Below, one piece after another: positions 41,832 to 52,083 of a stretch of 64,000 bases of DNA. Below the pieces are notes generated by a model that saw only the letters and a list, made by a program, of their open reading frames with translations, made no database searches and had not been told where the DNA came from. A program made the translations under genes and the position numbers. The first letter of the stretch is position 1, and the number at the start of each line of letters is the position of its first letter. Source of the stretch: Rhynchopus sp. YZ270_cl-10. Lineage: Eukaryota; Euglenozoa; Diplonemea; Diplonemida; Diplonemidae. The DNA lies in contig OZ037844.1 of assembly GCA_964035575.1 (NCBI GenBank), forward strand, positions 372,001 to 436,000, in the 5' to 3' direction.

Positions 41832-42576
41832 CAGGAAAGGAGAAAGATTATTTTCGTTGAACGCACCCAAAAACAGTGTGTCAGATCTGAATTTGGGCGC
41901 AAGCGATTTTTAAAAAGGGGAGGGAGAAAATAGTCGGTAGCAGACGATGAAACGGTGGCTTTATTATTCAGGTTTGTAATAACACTGTGTGTAAGGGGAA
42001 AGAGAGAGAGAAAGTGAAAGAGTGGTTGAAACGTTAATTGGAGAACGGAGTCGGTTCACAAACCGCCCAGAAAAAAATCTTAATGTACCACACTCTGTTG
42101 ATTCTAAAAACGAGGGTGAGAAAAGTCGCGAATGGAAAAATGGGGGAGATATTGATAAAAGTTGGAAAGCTTCCTCACCCACATCACACTAAAATACAAA
42201 GGTTTGGGTTGAATGGGGTGGGTTCTTCTTCAGACGGTTGAACACAAAACTTCTTCATTTTATGTTTTTGAAAGAATATAACAAATCCTCGCGAAATAGT
42301 TCAAGATTGAACTGAGAGAAAGAAGAAGAAACCCCAAACCCTCCCAGACCAAACGGTCTAACCTGTTGTATTGATATAGTGTGGGGGAGAAGTGAGGAGC
42401 ACGAGAATCGTCTGCGCGAAGACTAAAGGATTTCCTAAGATATGTCACAAGTGTCGTGTCCCGGGGGGAAAAGAGTGAGAAAGTTCGAGACTCCAAAACA
42501 TATCACAAAAAAAGAGACAACAAAAAACATGGGAGTTCTGCCTCCAGATAGGCTTTCTGGACCACTGCGCATAGCA
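41832..42576. repeat. Ankyrin array spacer, copy 3
   Basis: Nearly identical to 39521-40268 and 36641-37621. There is no coding sequence. Confidence 0.8.
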
Positions 42577-44235
42577 TCATTCTTCTGCACCGTGCTCTAG
42601 GAGAACCTGCACCACACCTGTATGTTGATTCTGCCTAGCCAAAGACAACGCAGTGAGGCCTCTCCAATCCCTCTGGTTCACATCCACCTCCCGCAAGCCC
42701 GCAAGATAGCCCACAACAGCCTTGGTGCATCGAGACACCTGCAGAGCCGCAAACATAAGACATGTCGTGCTTGCGTCGTCCACCACACACACGTCCGCAC
42801 CTGCTTTGAGCAACTTCTGCACAATGTCGAGTTCCCCAGCGCTACAAGCACAGTGAAGAGGTGTCGTACCTTGTACATCCTTTGCCTCGATGTCTGCCCC
42901 TGCATCAATCAGCAACTGCACCACATCTGAGTGCTGCATTGACACTGCGAAGTGCAGTGGAGTGTAGCCCCTGTCATTTGACTGATTCACATCCACCTCA
43001 GGCATGCACAGAAGAGTACGCACCGTCTCGGTGTCTGCATTGGTAGCAGCAAGCTCAAGACATGAGCCTCCGCCGTTGTTTGTAACACGCACCCCCGCAC
43101 CTGCTCTGACCAACATCTTCACAACTGCGAGTGCTCTTGAACAGCAAGCCAAGTGCAGAGGCGAATGACCATGCTCATCCTGCACCTCCATGTCTGCCCC
43201 TGCATCAATAAGCACCTCCACCACATCTGGATGGTTTTTCCAAGCAGCAAGGAGCACCGCAGTGCAGCCGTCACTATCTCTGTGATTCACGTCCACCTCA
43301 GGCAGGTTCACAAGATAGCGCACAGTCTCAGTGTTGCCAAAGTCCGCAGCCAGCAGAAGACATGTGTCTCCTCTGTTGTCTGTGGCACGTACTCCTGCGC
43401 CTGCTCTGACCAACATCTTCACAAACTGGGGTTGATAGGCGCTTACCACGTGGAGTGCCGAACCCCCTTCGTTGTTCCTTGCCTCAATGTCTGCCCCTGC
43501 ATCAATGAGCACCTCCACCACATCAGCATATCCTCCCTTCAGTGCGCAGTGCAACGCAGTGCGTCCGTGGTTCCCTGAGTGATTCAAATCCACATCCTTC
43601 AAGCCTGCAAGATAGCACACAGTCTCGGTGTGTCCACTGGAAGCCGCAAAGATAAGACATGTGCTTCCTTCACTATCTATGCCACGTACTCCGGCACCTG
43701 CTTCGACCAACATCTTCACAGCATCGAGTGCTCCTGAACGACAAGACCAGTGCAGAGGCGAACGTCCCATGTCGTCCTTTGTCTCGATGTCTGCCCCTGC
43801 ATCAATGAGCACCTGACACACTGCAGGGTCCTCCCACATGGCTGGACAGGGTCGGTCTTCTCTGTACTCCTGCCCGTGTGGTACAAACGCAACGTTGCTG
43901 CAGACAGACTTCCAATGCTGCAAGAGGACCTCCGTGCACGCAGTGTGGTCTGCGTGGACGCACTCACTCAGCAGCATCCCGAAGCCCATCTGCGTTGTCT
44001 CAACATACGGAAGAAGCAGTGCGAGGCATTCATCGTGGTTCCCTCTGCATGCCTCGTGCACGGCATCGAAGGCAACCGTTTTGCTGTCTGTGTCTGGGCT
44101 GAGCTTCTCAAGTCCCGCCCGCACGGCAGTCGTGTCGCCGTTCCTGGCAGCCTCCACCAAGACCGAGTCTGCAGAAAGCTTTCTTCTCTTTGGTGCCTTC
44201 TCGTCAGGTGTGCTGTCTGCGTGTCGCTTCGACAT
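42577..44235 (-). CDS. Ankyrin-repeat protein 8, 552 aa, four triads
   Basis: N-terminus MSKRHADSTPDEKAPKRR, linker QEYREDRP, then twelve canonical repeats. Triads 2 and 3 are more diverged (NNEGGSALHV, DEHGHSPLHL, NNGGGSCLEL) than in genes 1-2. The last triad matches gene 6 closely. The 5' UTR is shortened: the stretch between the ATG and the conserved upstream block lacks about 25 bp present in other members. Confidence 0.85.
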   Translation of the reverse strand: MSKRHADSTPDEKAPKRRKLSADSVLVEAARNGDTTAVRAGLEKLSPDTDSKTVAFDAVHEACRGNHDECLALLLPYVETTQMGFGMLLSECVHADHTACTEVLLQHWKSVCSNVAFVPHGQEYREDRPCPAMWEDPAVCQVLIDAGADIETKDDMGRSPLHWSCRSGALDAVKMLVEAGAGVRGIDSEGSTCLIFAASSGHTETVCYLAGLKDVDLNHSGNHGRTALHCALKGGYADVVEVLIDAGADIEARNNEGGSALHVVSAYQPQFVKMLVRAGAGVRATDNRGDTCLLLAADFGNTETVRYLVNLPEVDVNHRDSDGCTAVLLAAWKNHPDVVEVLIDAGADMEVQDEHGHSPLHLACCSRALAVVKMLVRAGAGVRVTNNGGGSCLELAATNADTETVRTLLCMPEVDVNQSNDRGYTPLHFAVSMQHSDVVQLLIDAGADIEAKDVQGTTPLHCACSAGELDIVQKLLKAGADVCVVDDASTTCLMFAALQVSRCTKAVVGYLAGLREVDVNQRDWRGLTALSLARQNQHTGVVQVLLEHGAEE

Positions 44236-45509
44236 ATGTTGATACTATTATTCAATGTTCTGTTTCTTTTTGTGGAGGTTGTGAGGTGAGTTGGTGGGTG
44301 TCCCTGCACTGCCTCCCACACCTGACAAGCATACGCCACAGTGGAAACTTGCTCTTGTTGGATAAAAGGTAAAATGACCTTTCTTTTTTGCGTTCCTCAT
44401 GCAGTTCCACATGGGGAACAGCAGCCCTGACTCTGAGGGCTGCTAGGGAGGGATGAGATAGGGCCCTATGCTCCAGTGAATGGAGAAGGGGAAGCTGTGT
44501 ACCCCCACTACTCACAGGAACAAGAGAAGAGGGGGAAAAGAGAGAAGATGACCCTCACAACCGCTTGAGGCACCTAGGAAAATAGGAAGGTCTCGAAATT
44601 GGAGGTACCGTATTTGTGCAAATTATCGACCGTAAAAAAAAGGTCGAACTTCCAGAAAAATCCTGAAAAGGTCGAACATTAGCACGGCCGATAATTTTTG
44701 TACGAATACGGTAAATGTTCTGCACACATCCGATAAAAAAGTGGAAGGAAAAAAAAAAACACATCTCAAAAACGAGGGCGTGGTCTAAGCTGCGTGCCTA
44801 GCTCACGAGTGTGTTTCTTTGATTTTTTTTTTTTTTTGAAAACTTTTTTTGCCATTCCATTCGAGAGCACAGAGCGTGCACAGTCCTGGAAGCTCCAAGA
44901 AAATGGAGTCGGAGGGGCTAAAGAGGAAGTTGCCTTCCTAAGTGTGCACACACAACTGGCAATTTATTTTCATGTGAGAGGGGGAAAATTAATGTTGGGG
45001 TAGTGAAAGGTGGTACGTCTCCCTAACATACTACCAGATGCTGTTCCTTTTTGACACAGACTGCACGCATCGAACCGTCTGTCCTGTCATGGTAGGGTAT
45101 GGGATCAATAGCGATGAGTACGCAGGGTTTGTGTGATCAGGTGAACATGGTCACCACAACCAAAAAAGCAAACCCCCGAAAGCATCGCGAATATGAGGCA
45201 AAAATGAGTAAAAGCAAATGAAGAGAAAACTCGGTAAAGATGATTCTTAGCACTCAACCTAAAAGAAGAAAGCTGCGCAAAGCTACAATACGCCTCCTGC
45301 TCTAACGTTGATGATCCTGAGTCTCTCTCTCTCTCTCTCTCTCTCTCGCTTAGCCACCATATAAAAACAAAACTGGCCCCCTTCTGCCTTTAAACAAACC
45401 ATGGGGACACTAAAACAAAACGTTAAAAACAAAACGAGACACACAATCCACAAAAAAAAGGGCAAAATATTCCATTTTTACCAGATTTTTACTCAATACT
45501 CACATTTTC
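44236..45509. other. Intergenic region with hairpin, MITE and (TC)n
   Basis: 44280-44345 is the remaining ankyrin 5' flank. 44422-44446 is a 9-bp-stem hairpin (AGCAGCCCT/AGGGCTGCT). 44606-44713 is a MITE-like palindrome. 45320-45348 is a (TC)n microsatellite preceded by GATGATCCTGAGTC, reminiscent of the dispersed hairpin. No gene is seen. Confidence 0.55.
44606..44713. mobile_element. 108-bp MITE-like palindrome, Tc1/mariner-like TA ends
   Basis: The left end TACCGTATTTGTGCAAATTA and the right end (inverted) TACCGTATTCGTACAAAAAT are imperfect inverted repeats of about 28 bp beginning with TA. TA ends and CCGTATTT termini are typical of pogo/Tc1-like non-autonomous elements; the family assignment is inference. 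Confidence 0.6.
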
Positions 45510-48500
45510 TCACTTCTTCAGAAGAAGCAGGATCAACCCGCTTCCCTGCGTTATTGGAATTGGGTCGGAGGGGGACGCAAATTTCTGCTCTTGCGGCTGC
45601 ATCGGTTTCATTGCGGGCGCCGAGAGCGCTACCTCCCCCTCATTCATGCCGATCAAGGCATAATCGAAGTCGAGCACAACTGTTGTGTTCTCCGTCTTGA
45701 ACGATGCTACTACAATGAGCAACCCCTCTCCTTCTCCTTCTCCTTCTCCTCCTCCTCCCCCCTTCAAATACGATGTCACCTTTACGTCCACTGTCGACGT
45801 TGTCACCGGCACTGCAAAGCTTGGATCCTCCATCTGCAACCACCAACCATACATCACCGAGGCTTCTATATCAAAACTCTTCCAGATCTGCCATACCGCC
45901 CGAGGGTCAAATGGGCAGGACCCTACCGGATCATTCTGCCCGCACTGCCAACGATTTGCTGAGGCGTGCAGCATGCCCCTATAAGGGTACGACGTTTCTC
46001 CAGTGTACCGCAACATATCAGAGTTCAGACCAAATGGAATTCCAGATATTTCTGCCAACCAATACTCCGGCGTTGCCGAATCATACTTGAAATTCTCCCC
46101 ATACCATAAGGAGTCTATAAAAGGGTATAACTCCATATAACGCATTGCAGGCGAATAAGTGGCGCCTTTACAGTAAGAGTGTGTATCGATCAATGCGTCA
46201 GGTCCGAGAGCGTTGCGTGCTCTGAGCATGGTGATCCGATCGTAGGCGATTTCATCAAGGTAGATACCGTCGCAGCCGTAGTCTTTAACGATTTGGTGTA
46301 GCCCCTTAACATAGTAGTTGTTCCAGCGACTTAATGCAAGGACCTTAATAGCAGCGTCTTGCTCAACATCGTATGGGAAGTAGTTTGGAAGAGGGGAGGA
46401 TGGTTTGACAAATTGTGCCCAGGCAACTTCGTATTTGTCTTGAAGATGTTCCTGAAGGTAGGAGGCGCCGTCGTCAGATGGGTCGGTGTTTGTGTACACA
46501 AAGGTTTCGTTGAGGCTGCGCATTGGGAAAATCTCTAATGCGTGGTTGGAGAGCTCGCGCATTGTATTGTAGACCTTGAATTTCATGCCCACTGCGTGGG
46601 CCGCATCAGAAGCATCTTTCAACAATCCATTCGTCAAATAAGGATAATTAATCCACGGGTTCAACTCATTTCCTTGATGAATATTCACTACCGTCGCACC
46701 CCCCTCTGCAAGAAAGCTATAATTTGCGGGTCCAGACAACTGGGCGTATCTACTATTAAAATGTTTCTTCAAATCCATTGGACGTACCGGCGTTATCATG
46801 ACACTAAATTTGAATGTCAAAACACCGTTTTTTTTGACAGTCCGGAACCCGGTGAAGCACGACACCGTGCCGTTCTCAGCAACGGTGACCCCGCCTTTGC
46901 CAGCATTCCCCCAGCTTTCTGGTGTAGGCGGGGCGCTATGCGAATCATACGGCTCGGCAGCCTGCCACAAATCACTCTCTCCTTTCAACGATACCCTCAC
47001 CCCAGCCCGCGTCGTGCCAATCCATACACCGTTATTCCCATTAATTCCATCCCACGACCAAATTTTGCCACCAAAATTCTTGAGCGCACCGCCATTCACC
47101 CCAAGCCCCATGCCCAGAACAGAGTTGTTTACTGAATTAGGGATGAGCAGTTCAAAGGAGAGGTCACCTTCTGCGCCTTTGTTTGTGAAGGTGACGGTGT
47201 AGTCGGTGTAGCCGGTGGCGTCGGCGGAGCCTTCAATGCGAAGCTCTTCTTCACCGCCAGGGAGAAGGGCGGTGCTGGTCCAGGATGCTTTCATGGATGT
47301 GGTTGAGGTGCGTGTGAGGTTGTAGGTGTACGGGCGAGGACCGGAGAGGCGGGATACGACGTTGAAAGTGATGGGCGATGCGAGTGTATCGGTGGCAGGG
47401 CGGACGTACGCAGCGCCAGTGGTTGCGTCGTTGCGTACAGTTGCCTGGTATAGCATGCCATGGTCGTTCACGGTAAGTGTCTTGCCCAGCATTTCAACAG
47501 CCAGCGTTGTGTTGGTTGATGACACCGAGACAGCGGTATATGGAGCAGGAACAATCTCTTCGCTGAAGTCAGTTGAGTCGAGCCAGGCAAGGCGGGTTCC
47601 TGAAAAAGGGTAATTAGTGAACTAAATTTGTCAATTTTGAAAATCGCAACAAAAAAAAAAAAAAAAACGGCCAAGTAGGTAACATATCCCCAAAAAACAT
47701 AAGACATACCCCGCCACCACTCACTATCGCCACTGTCCTCGAGGACTGCGCCTGCGACGTTGATTTCCGCGGGCACTTCCATATCCCCTTCGCTGGTGTG
47801 CACCGTGATGCGGCCTGTGTAGCGTGCAGCTGTTGTGCTTTTGGGGATTGCGGTGCGCATCCACAGTGCAAGCACGGTGCGCGGGGCGACGGTCTGGGTG
47901 TTGCTGCGGACACGCCCCCAGTAGTCTGTCACGTTTGTGTTCATGCAGGAGAAGGCGGCGGCAGGGAGGGGTTCACCGCCACCTTCCACAGCAAAGTCTG
48001 AGAATGAGACAGATGTAACCTCAACCGGTGTGCTCACAGCGTACACTGCTACCTGCAGTGTGTACGCCTCGCCCGGCTGTGCACTGCCACTGAAGGAGGT
48101 AAGCTCTCCACAGGCGCGCTGTGTCCAGAGAAGGGGCAGCTCACGCCACATCCGCACAACGCGCTCCCGAACCTCAGCCATGACAGCGAGGGGGTCACCC
48201 GGGAAGCAGCGTGCCAACAAGGCAGCAACTTCGTCACCCGAGGCGGGGATCTCCATCTCGGTGAAGGCAGAGAAATCAGACCTGGCTTGGTACTCCTCAG
48301 CGTAGGCTGCTGTGTTCTGTAGGGGGGGTTTTTGAAAAGATTTTAAAGAAAAGGTTATAAGATGACTCTAAGCCTCTCGTGCTTGGTCACCTTGATAATA
48401 AAGGAAAAAGAAAGTCTTGAAATACGCCCTCTTGTGACAGTGTACTTACCACAGATTCATGAGACCCTAACCCTCTGGAACATTTGGACAACAGTCGCCT

Positions 48501-48967
48501 CGTGTTTTACCCCCAGGGCATACCACCTCTCCTGTCCACCACTGTTTGCTTGCGCAGTGTGTGTTGGCGTCATATGTGGTTGACCCCTTGGAGTGGCAGG
48601 ACCCCCCTGCATACCCACAGGTGTGGAAGGGCAGGTAGTAGGCGTAGTACCGTCCGTGCCCTGTGTTGGCTGTGAAGACAACGCGCGCTGTGGTGGCGGT
48701 GGTGTTGGCGAGGAGCAGGCAGTGTGGGGTCTCGAGGTGGTTCGCACCGCTCACGACGACAAGGTCGCGTGCAGTGTACGCCCCGGTGTCGCGCCGCCGC
48801 CAGGGGATCTCCACGTAGACAGCCTCGGGTGAGGCCCCAGTGTTGTTCACCCAGATGCTGAAGCGGTGGTTGCCGACGCTCTCCATCCACCCCGATTTGT
48901 AGGGCCGCAGAGCAGGCCAGCCTCCGCTCACTGCAAGAACTGCAGTGAGGAATGGAAGAACAATCAT
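45510..48967 (-). CDS. Secreted GH123/DUF6067-like glycoside hydrolase, three exons, 1046 aa
   Basis: Exons are 48524-48967, 47710-48316 and 45510-47599. The introns 48317-48523 (GTATGC...ACAG) and 47600-47709 (GTATGT...TCAG) restore one frame through all three. The start at 48967 gives a signal peptide (MIVLPFLTAVLAVSGGWPAL), so the protein is secreted or lysosomal. The N-terminal third is beta-rich; RGTRLAWLDSTDF at the exon 2/3 junction resembles the DUF6067/GH123 entry motif. The TIM-barrel part contains GCDGIYLDEIAYDR, whose Asp-Glu pair would fit the catalytic acid and its partner in this family. The C-terminus has a Gly/Glu repeat. Likely substrates are amino-sugar glycans; family assignment is from motif memory, not a search. 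Confidence 0.72.
48359..48393. other. Dispersed hairpin motif inside an intron
   Basis: AAGATGAC...AAGC-CTCTCGT-GCTT...GTCACCTT, the most regular copy. It lies wholly within intron 1 of the glycoside hydrolase gene. Confidence 0.6.
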
Positions 48968-49086
48968 TTCTTTGTGGTTCTGCAGATAAGGGTGGGGAGG
49001 GGGAAGTGAAGTGGGGGAGGGAGGGAGAGGGAGAGGGGGGAGGTATACCCCTAACTCAAGGGTCCGGGTGTCCTGTGGGTTTTCAA

Positions 49087-49203
49087 CCCCAAAACAAAAC
49101 ACGGCGTGGCATTTCCGGAATCCATCCGCGCTGTGGTGGGGTCACTTTGCCGAAATGGCCAAGTTCTTGGTTTTGGTAAAGATGAGTGTAATGTAAAGGG
49201 GTC
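49087..49203 (-). repeat. Dispersed repeat, inverted copy
   Basis: The reverse complement matches 19064-19152 (CAAATTGACCCCACCAC family), extending through ACTCAT and CCTTTACATT. It lies upstream of the glycoside hydrolase gene. Confidence 0.65.
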
Positions 49204-49287
49204 CAAGAAGGTTAAGATTAAAAAAGATTAAAGTGAACACACAGTCATATGTACAGCGCCAATGTACCTAGCCAAGAAGCTTGGGAA

Positions 49288-51353
49288 TTACTGGGTGGTG
49301 TCACACCCCAAGCATGTACCTCGTAAGTAGACGTACTTGGTGACTCCTTTTGGCGGAAGAACGTCTTCAAGTGCAGACGGCAGTGTTGTCCCTTCAGGAG
49401 GCTCGTACAGACACACAACCCCGTCACGCACAGCTTCCTCGCACAGCGCCCAACTCCGACGCACAACATCCCCCATCACAGTCACAAAGCGCTGGCTCCG
49501 TGCACCGACATCCCCGTGCTGCACAAGGCCGGTTGCAAGCCCAGCCCCGTTCAGCGCAAACTTCGCAGACATGCGCTGCACAAACCGTATCGCATTCTCC
49601 ATGTGTGCAGGTGCAGAACGCGACACGTTCCACCCAACACAAACACAGTTCCCAAGCAGCGTCACCAGACTCCCTCCACTCTGCTCCAGTGCCGTCGTCA
49701 GTGTAGTGAGTCGTGAGCTCATGTGGTGAAAGGCGATGTTTTGTCCCACGTCACCAACTGCAAGCTGTGCAACTCCCAGTGTGCCGGAGGTCTGACGTGT
49801 GGAGACTGCAAGGATGGTTGTGGATGCAACAGACGACGCGTATGTGGAATGACTCATTGTACGATTGGCAGTTGGTGAAAAAGACGCACAAAGTGGTGTT
49901 TCCCTTCGTCCCCCAAGTGAGACAGGCCACACACAGCACACCAGCGTGCTCCCAGACACACCCTTCAAGTGAACTGCCTCTGGCACACCAGCAACAGCAC
50001 TGCACGACTCAGAGACAGATGTCCACAGGTCAGAGGGCAAAGCCACAGCACCAGGCGTGCATGTGCTCTCAAGGCGTGATGCATCGTTCACTGTGTGTCC
50101 GAAGTAGTCTGTCCGTCCCGTCAGTGTGTTCTGCTCCACAGTCACAGGGCCAGTGTTCACACCAATGCGCACAGTCAGACCGCCCCACAACAACCCCTGA
50201 CGAGAACAGATGGGTGCATCCTCGAGCAGAGATGCAGGCCAGTCTGCTTCAAACAGACGCTCCTGCACACGTAACCCAAACGCCACACCGTCGCAAGTGG
50301 ATGCAAAGGCAATCATGAATGCGTCGCCAATGGTCTTCACCTCGTACCCACCACATCCGCATCACCTCACGCATCACAGCATTGTGGATCTGCAGTCCAG
50401 CACGCATCCCCTCAGGTGCAATCTCCCAGATCGACGTTGACGCACGGATGTCTGTGAACACAATCGTTGCTGTCTCGCTGTCAAGCCCAGGCGGTGCCAC
50501 AGTCGGCTGCTGCACACCGTCCTCATCCACCTCAAACAGCGCAGCAGGGAGGTACGGACGGTACTTCCGCAGGTTCTCCTCCAAGTTCCGCAGTGCCGCT
50601 GTCATCCCCTCAGGCAGGTCACCCTCATGCGCCTTCAGCAGCTCCGCCACCTGCTCCACGTCGTAGCCAGCAAGGAGTGCTGCAATTTCCTGCACAGCGT
50701 TGATCGTCCGCTCCATTGATGCCTGCTCCTTCAGGAGGCCACGCGCAAAGCCTCGGGTTGCGATGAAGTCGATGACAAACACACTCACGGCAACGAAGTG
50801 GAAGCTCAATCCTCTCTCGGGGCACGGGAGGTCTGCGCACTGCAGTGCTTCATCCCTGTAGGCTGCCCTCTCCTCCTGCGGCAGGATGCCAGGGATGTCG
50901 AGGATGCCGAACCTGAACACTCCTTCCACACCCATGACAACGAAGTACACCACTGCGGCACAGACATGCTATGCTGTAGCGTGCGGGCACCTCCATCACA
51001 AGGAGGAAGTCCACCACAAGCACGAGCAACGGCCATGCAGTGTTCCCTGTAGCACGGGCAGTGACGTCAGCACCAAAAGCTGTAAGAGTGTAGATGAAGG
51101 CGATGAACACTATTGCTGGTGTGGTCAGCTTGACTTTGCAGAGCACTGACATAGTAGCGTAGATCGCAGTGCAGATTGTAGCCATAGATGTGGTGCAATA
51201 GAAGTACCGTCCTCGTGGGTCAACCCACACCTCCCAAATGCCAGTCATCATCAACAAGACGGCAACATTAATGACGAGGAACATAGTCTGTTTCTGTGTG
51301 GCCTTCTTATCGAGTGTCCCATCCAGCGACAGCACAGCAGCCAGACAGCGCAT
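49288..51353 (-). pseudogene. Membrane class III nucleotide cyclase, decayed copy
   Basis: Homologous over its whole length to the intact cyclase at 54845-56917. The reading frame is broken at two places relative to that copy: about 50970 (after the fourth membrane segment) and about 50330 (just before the KTIGDAF metal-binding motif). Each is a net loss of 2 nt. The 5' part still encodes membrane segments, the middle FTDIRASTSIWE, and the 3' part the rest of both cyclase domains. Assembly error is possible but two independent breaks favour a pseudogene. The C-terminal codons (PPKGVTKYVYLRGTCLGCD) are preserved and match sequence downstream of the intact copy. Confidence 0.72.
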
Positions 51354-51450
51354 TGTGTTTCGTGTGTTCTTGTGGACAGAGCCGTATCTTATACAGACAC
51401 CTTACTCCAAGCCCTCTGTGTAAAATGTGATTGTCCTGAACCGCGCCGGT

Positions 51451-51500
51451 GCATGACCGGTGCACCGGGGTGGACCACACCATGCAGTCCTACACTTCGT
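51451..51500. repeat. CATGACCGGTGCAC repeat
   Basis: Shares CATGACCGGTGCAC, GTGGA and CAATCCTACA-like words with 31570-31615. It is also locally palindromic (GCCGGTGCATGACCGGTGCACCGG region). Role unknown. Confidence 0.5.
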
Positions 51501-51512
51501 GGTTTGCGTCTG

Positions 51513-51765
51513 TGTAACTAATACAGACTGAAATGATCGGCTCCTTCGGATCGAATGATTGGAATAGTGTGTGTGTTCGGAAATAAATACCGTCTCTTTT
51601 GTGTAGTGTTTTATGTTCATTGTTTCCCTTTCATTGTCCTTTGCTTGTGCTCCCCGACTCCAATTCAATCAATACTCACATAGGGGGGCCAAAAAATACA
51701 ATTAGTGTTTCTCGTTCCTCATCGACGCGAAAAGGCGCGCACAGCACCGTACAGGGCCGAATCCC
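51513..51765 (+). mobile_element. Solo terminal repeat of the YR-retrotransposon family, copy A
   Basis: About 250 bp, closely matching 57324-57562 and more distantly the terminal repeats of the element at 57773-63897 (shared CGAATGATTGGAAT, GCTTGTGCTCCCCGACTCCA). No internal genes remain; an old remnant left by recombination or partial insertion. Confidence 0.75.
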
Positions 51766-51841
51766 TTTTTTTGTGGGGTAAAATCAGGTGGTGTAGGTGA
51801 ATCGCAAAAATCGGCCGGGGCCCGGGCCCCGACTTACGGGG

Positions 51842-52006
51842 GTACACGACGGGACCCAGTGACAAGTGACAAGTGAAAACGACAAGTGAAAAAAGTGACA
51901 AGTAAATGACAAGTAAATCACTTGTAATGACAAGTGACCTTTTTGAGTGACAAGTGAAATGACATGTGATTTCACTTGTCACTTGTCACTGGGTCCCGTC
52001 GTGTAC
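51842..52006. mobile_element. MITE-like element, GTACACGACGG termini, 165 bp
   Basis: Perfect terminal inverted repeats of about 37 bp starting GTACACGACGGGACCCAGTG. The interior is built of GTGACAAGTGA and GTAAATGACAAGT words. It lies 3' of ankyrin gene 9. The CACGACGG ends and ACAAGTGA words link it to 37048-37276. Confidence 0.8.
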
Positions 52007-52083
52007 CAGAGGGGGTGAGGGGAGGGGAGTGGACAAGAACGGAGCTTTTTGTTCTGGTCGTTGTTGGTCGACGCTCCCTGGCA

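Noticed and set aside
48444-48450. Strong GTAAGT donor downstream of exon 1 of the glycoside hydrolase
   Set aside because: An in-frame TAG lies before it and the phase would not match exon 2; the GTATGC donor at 48523 gives an open, in-phase junction.
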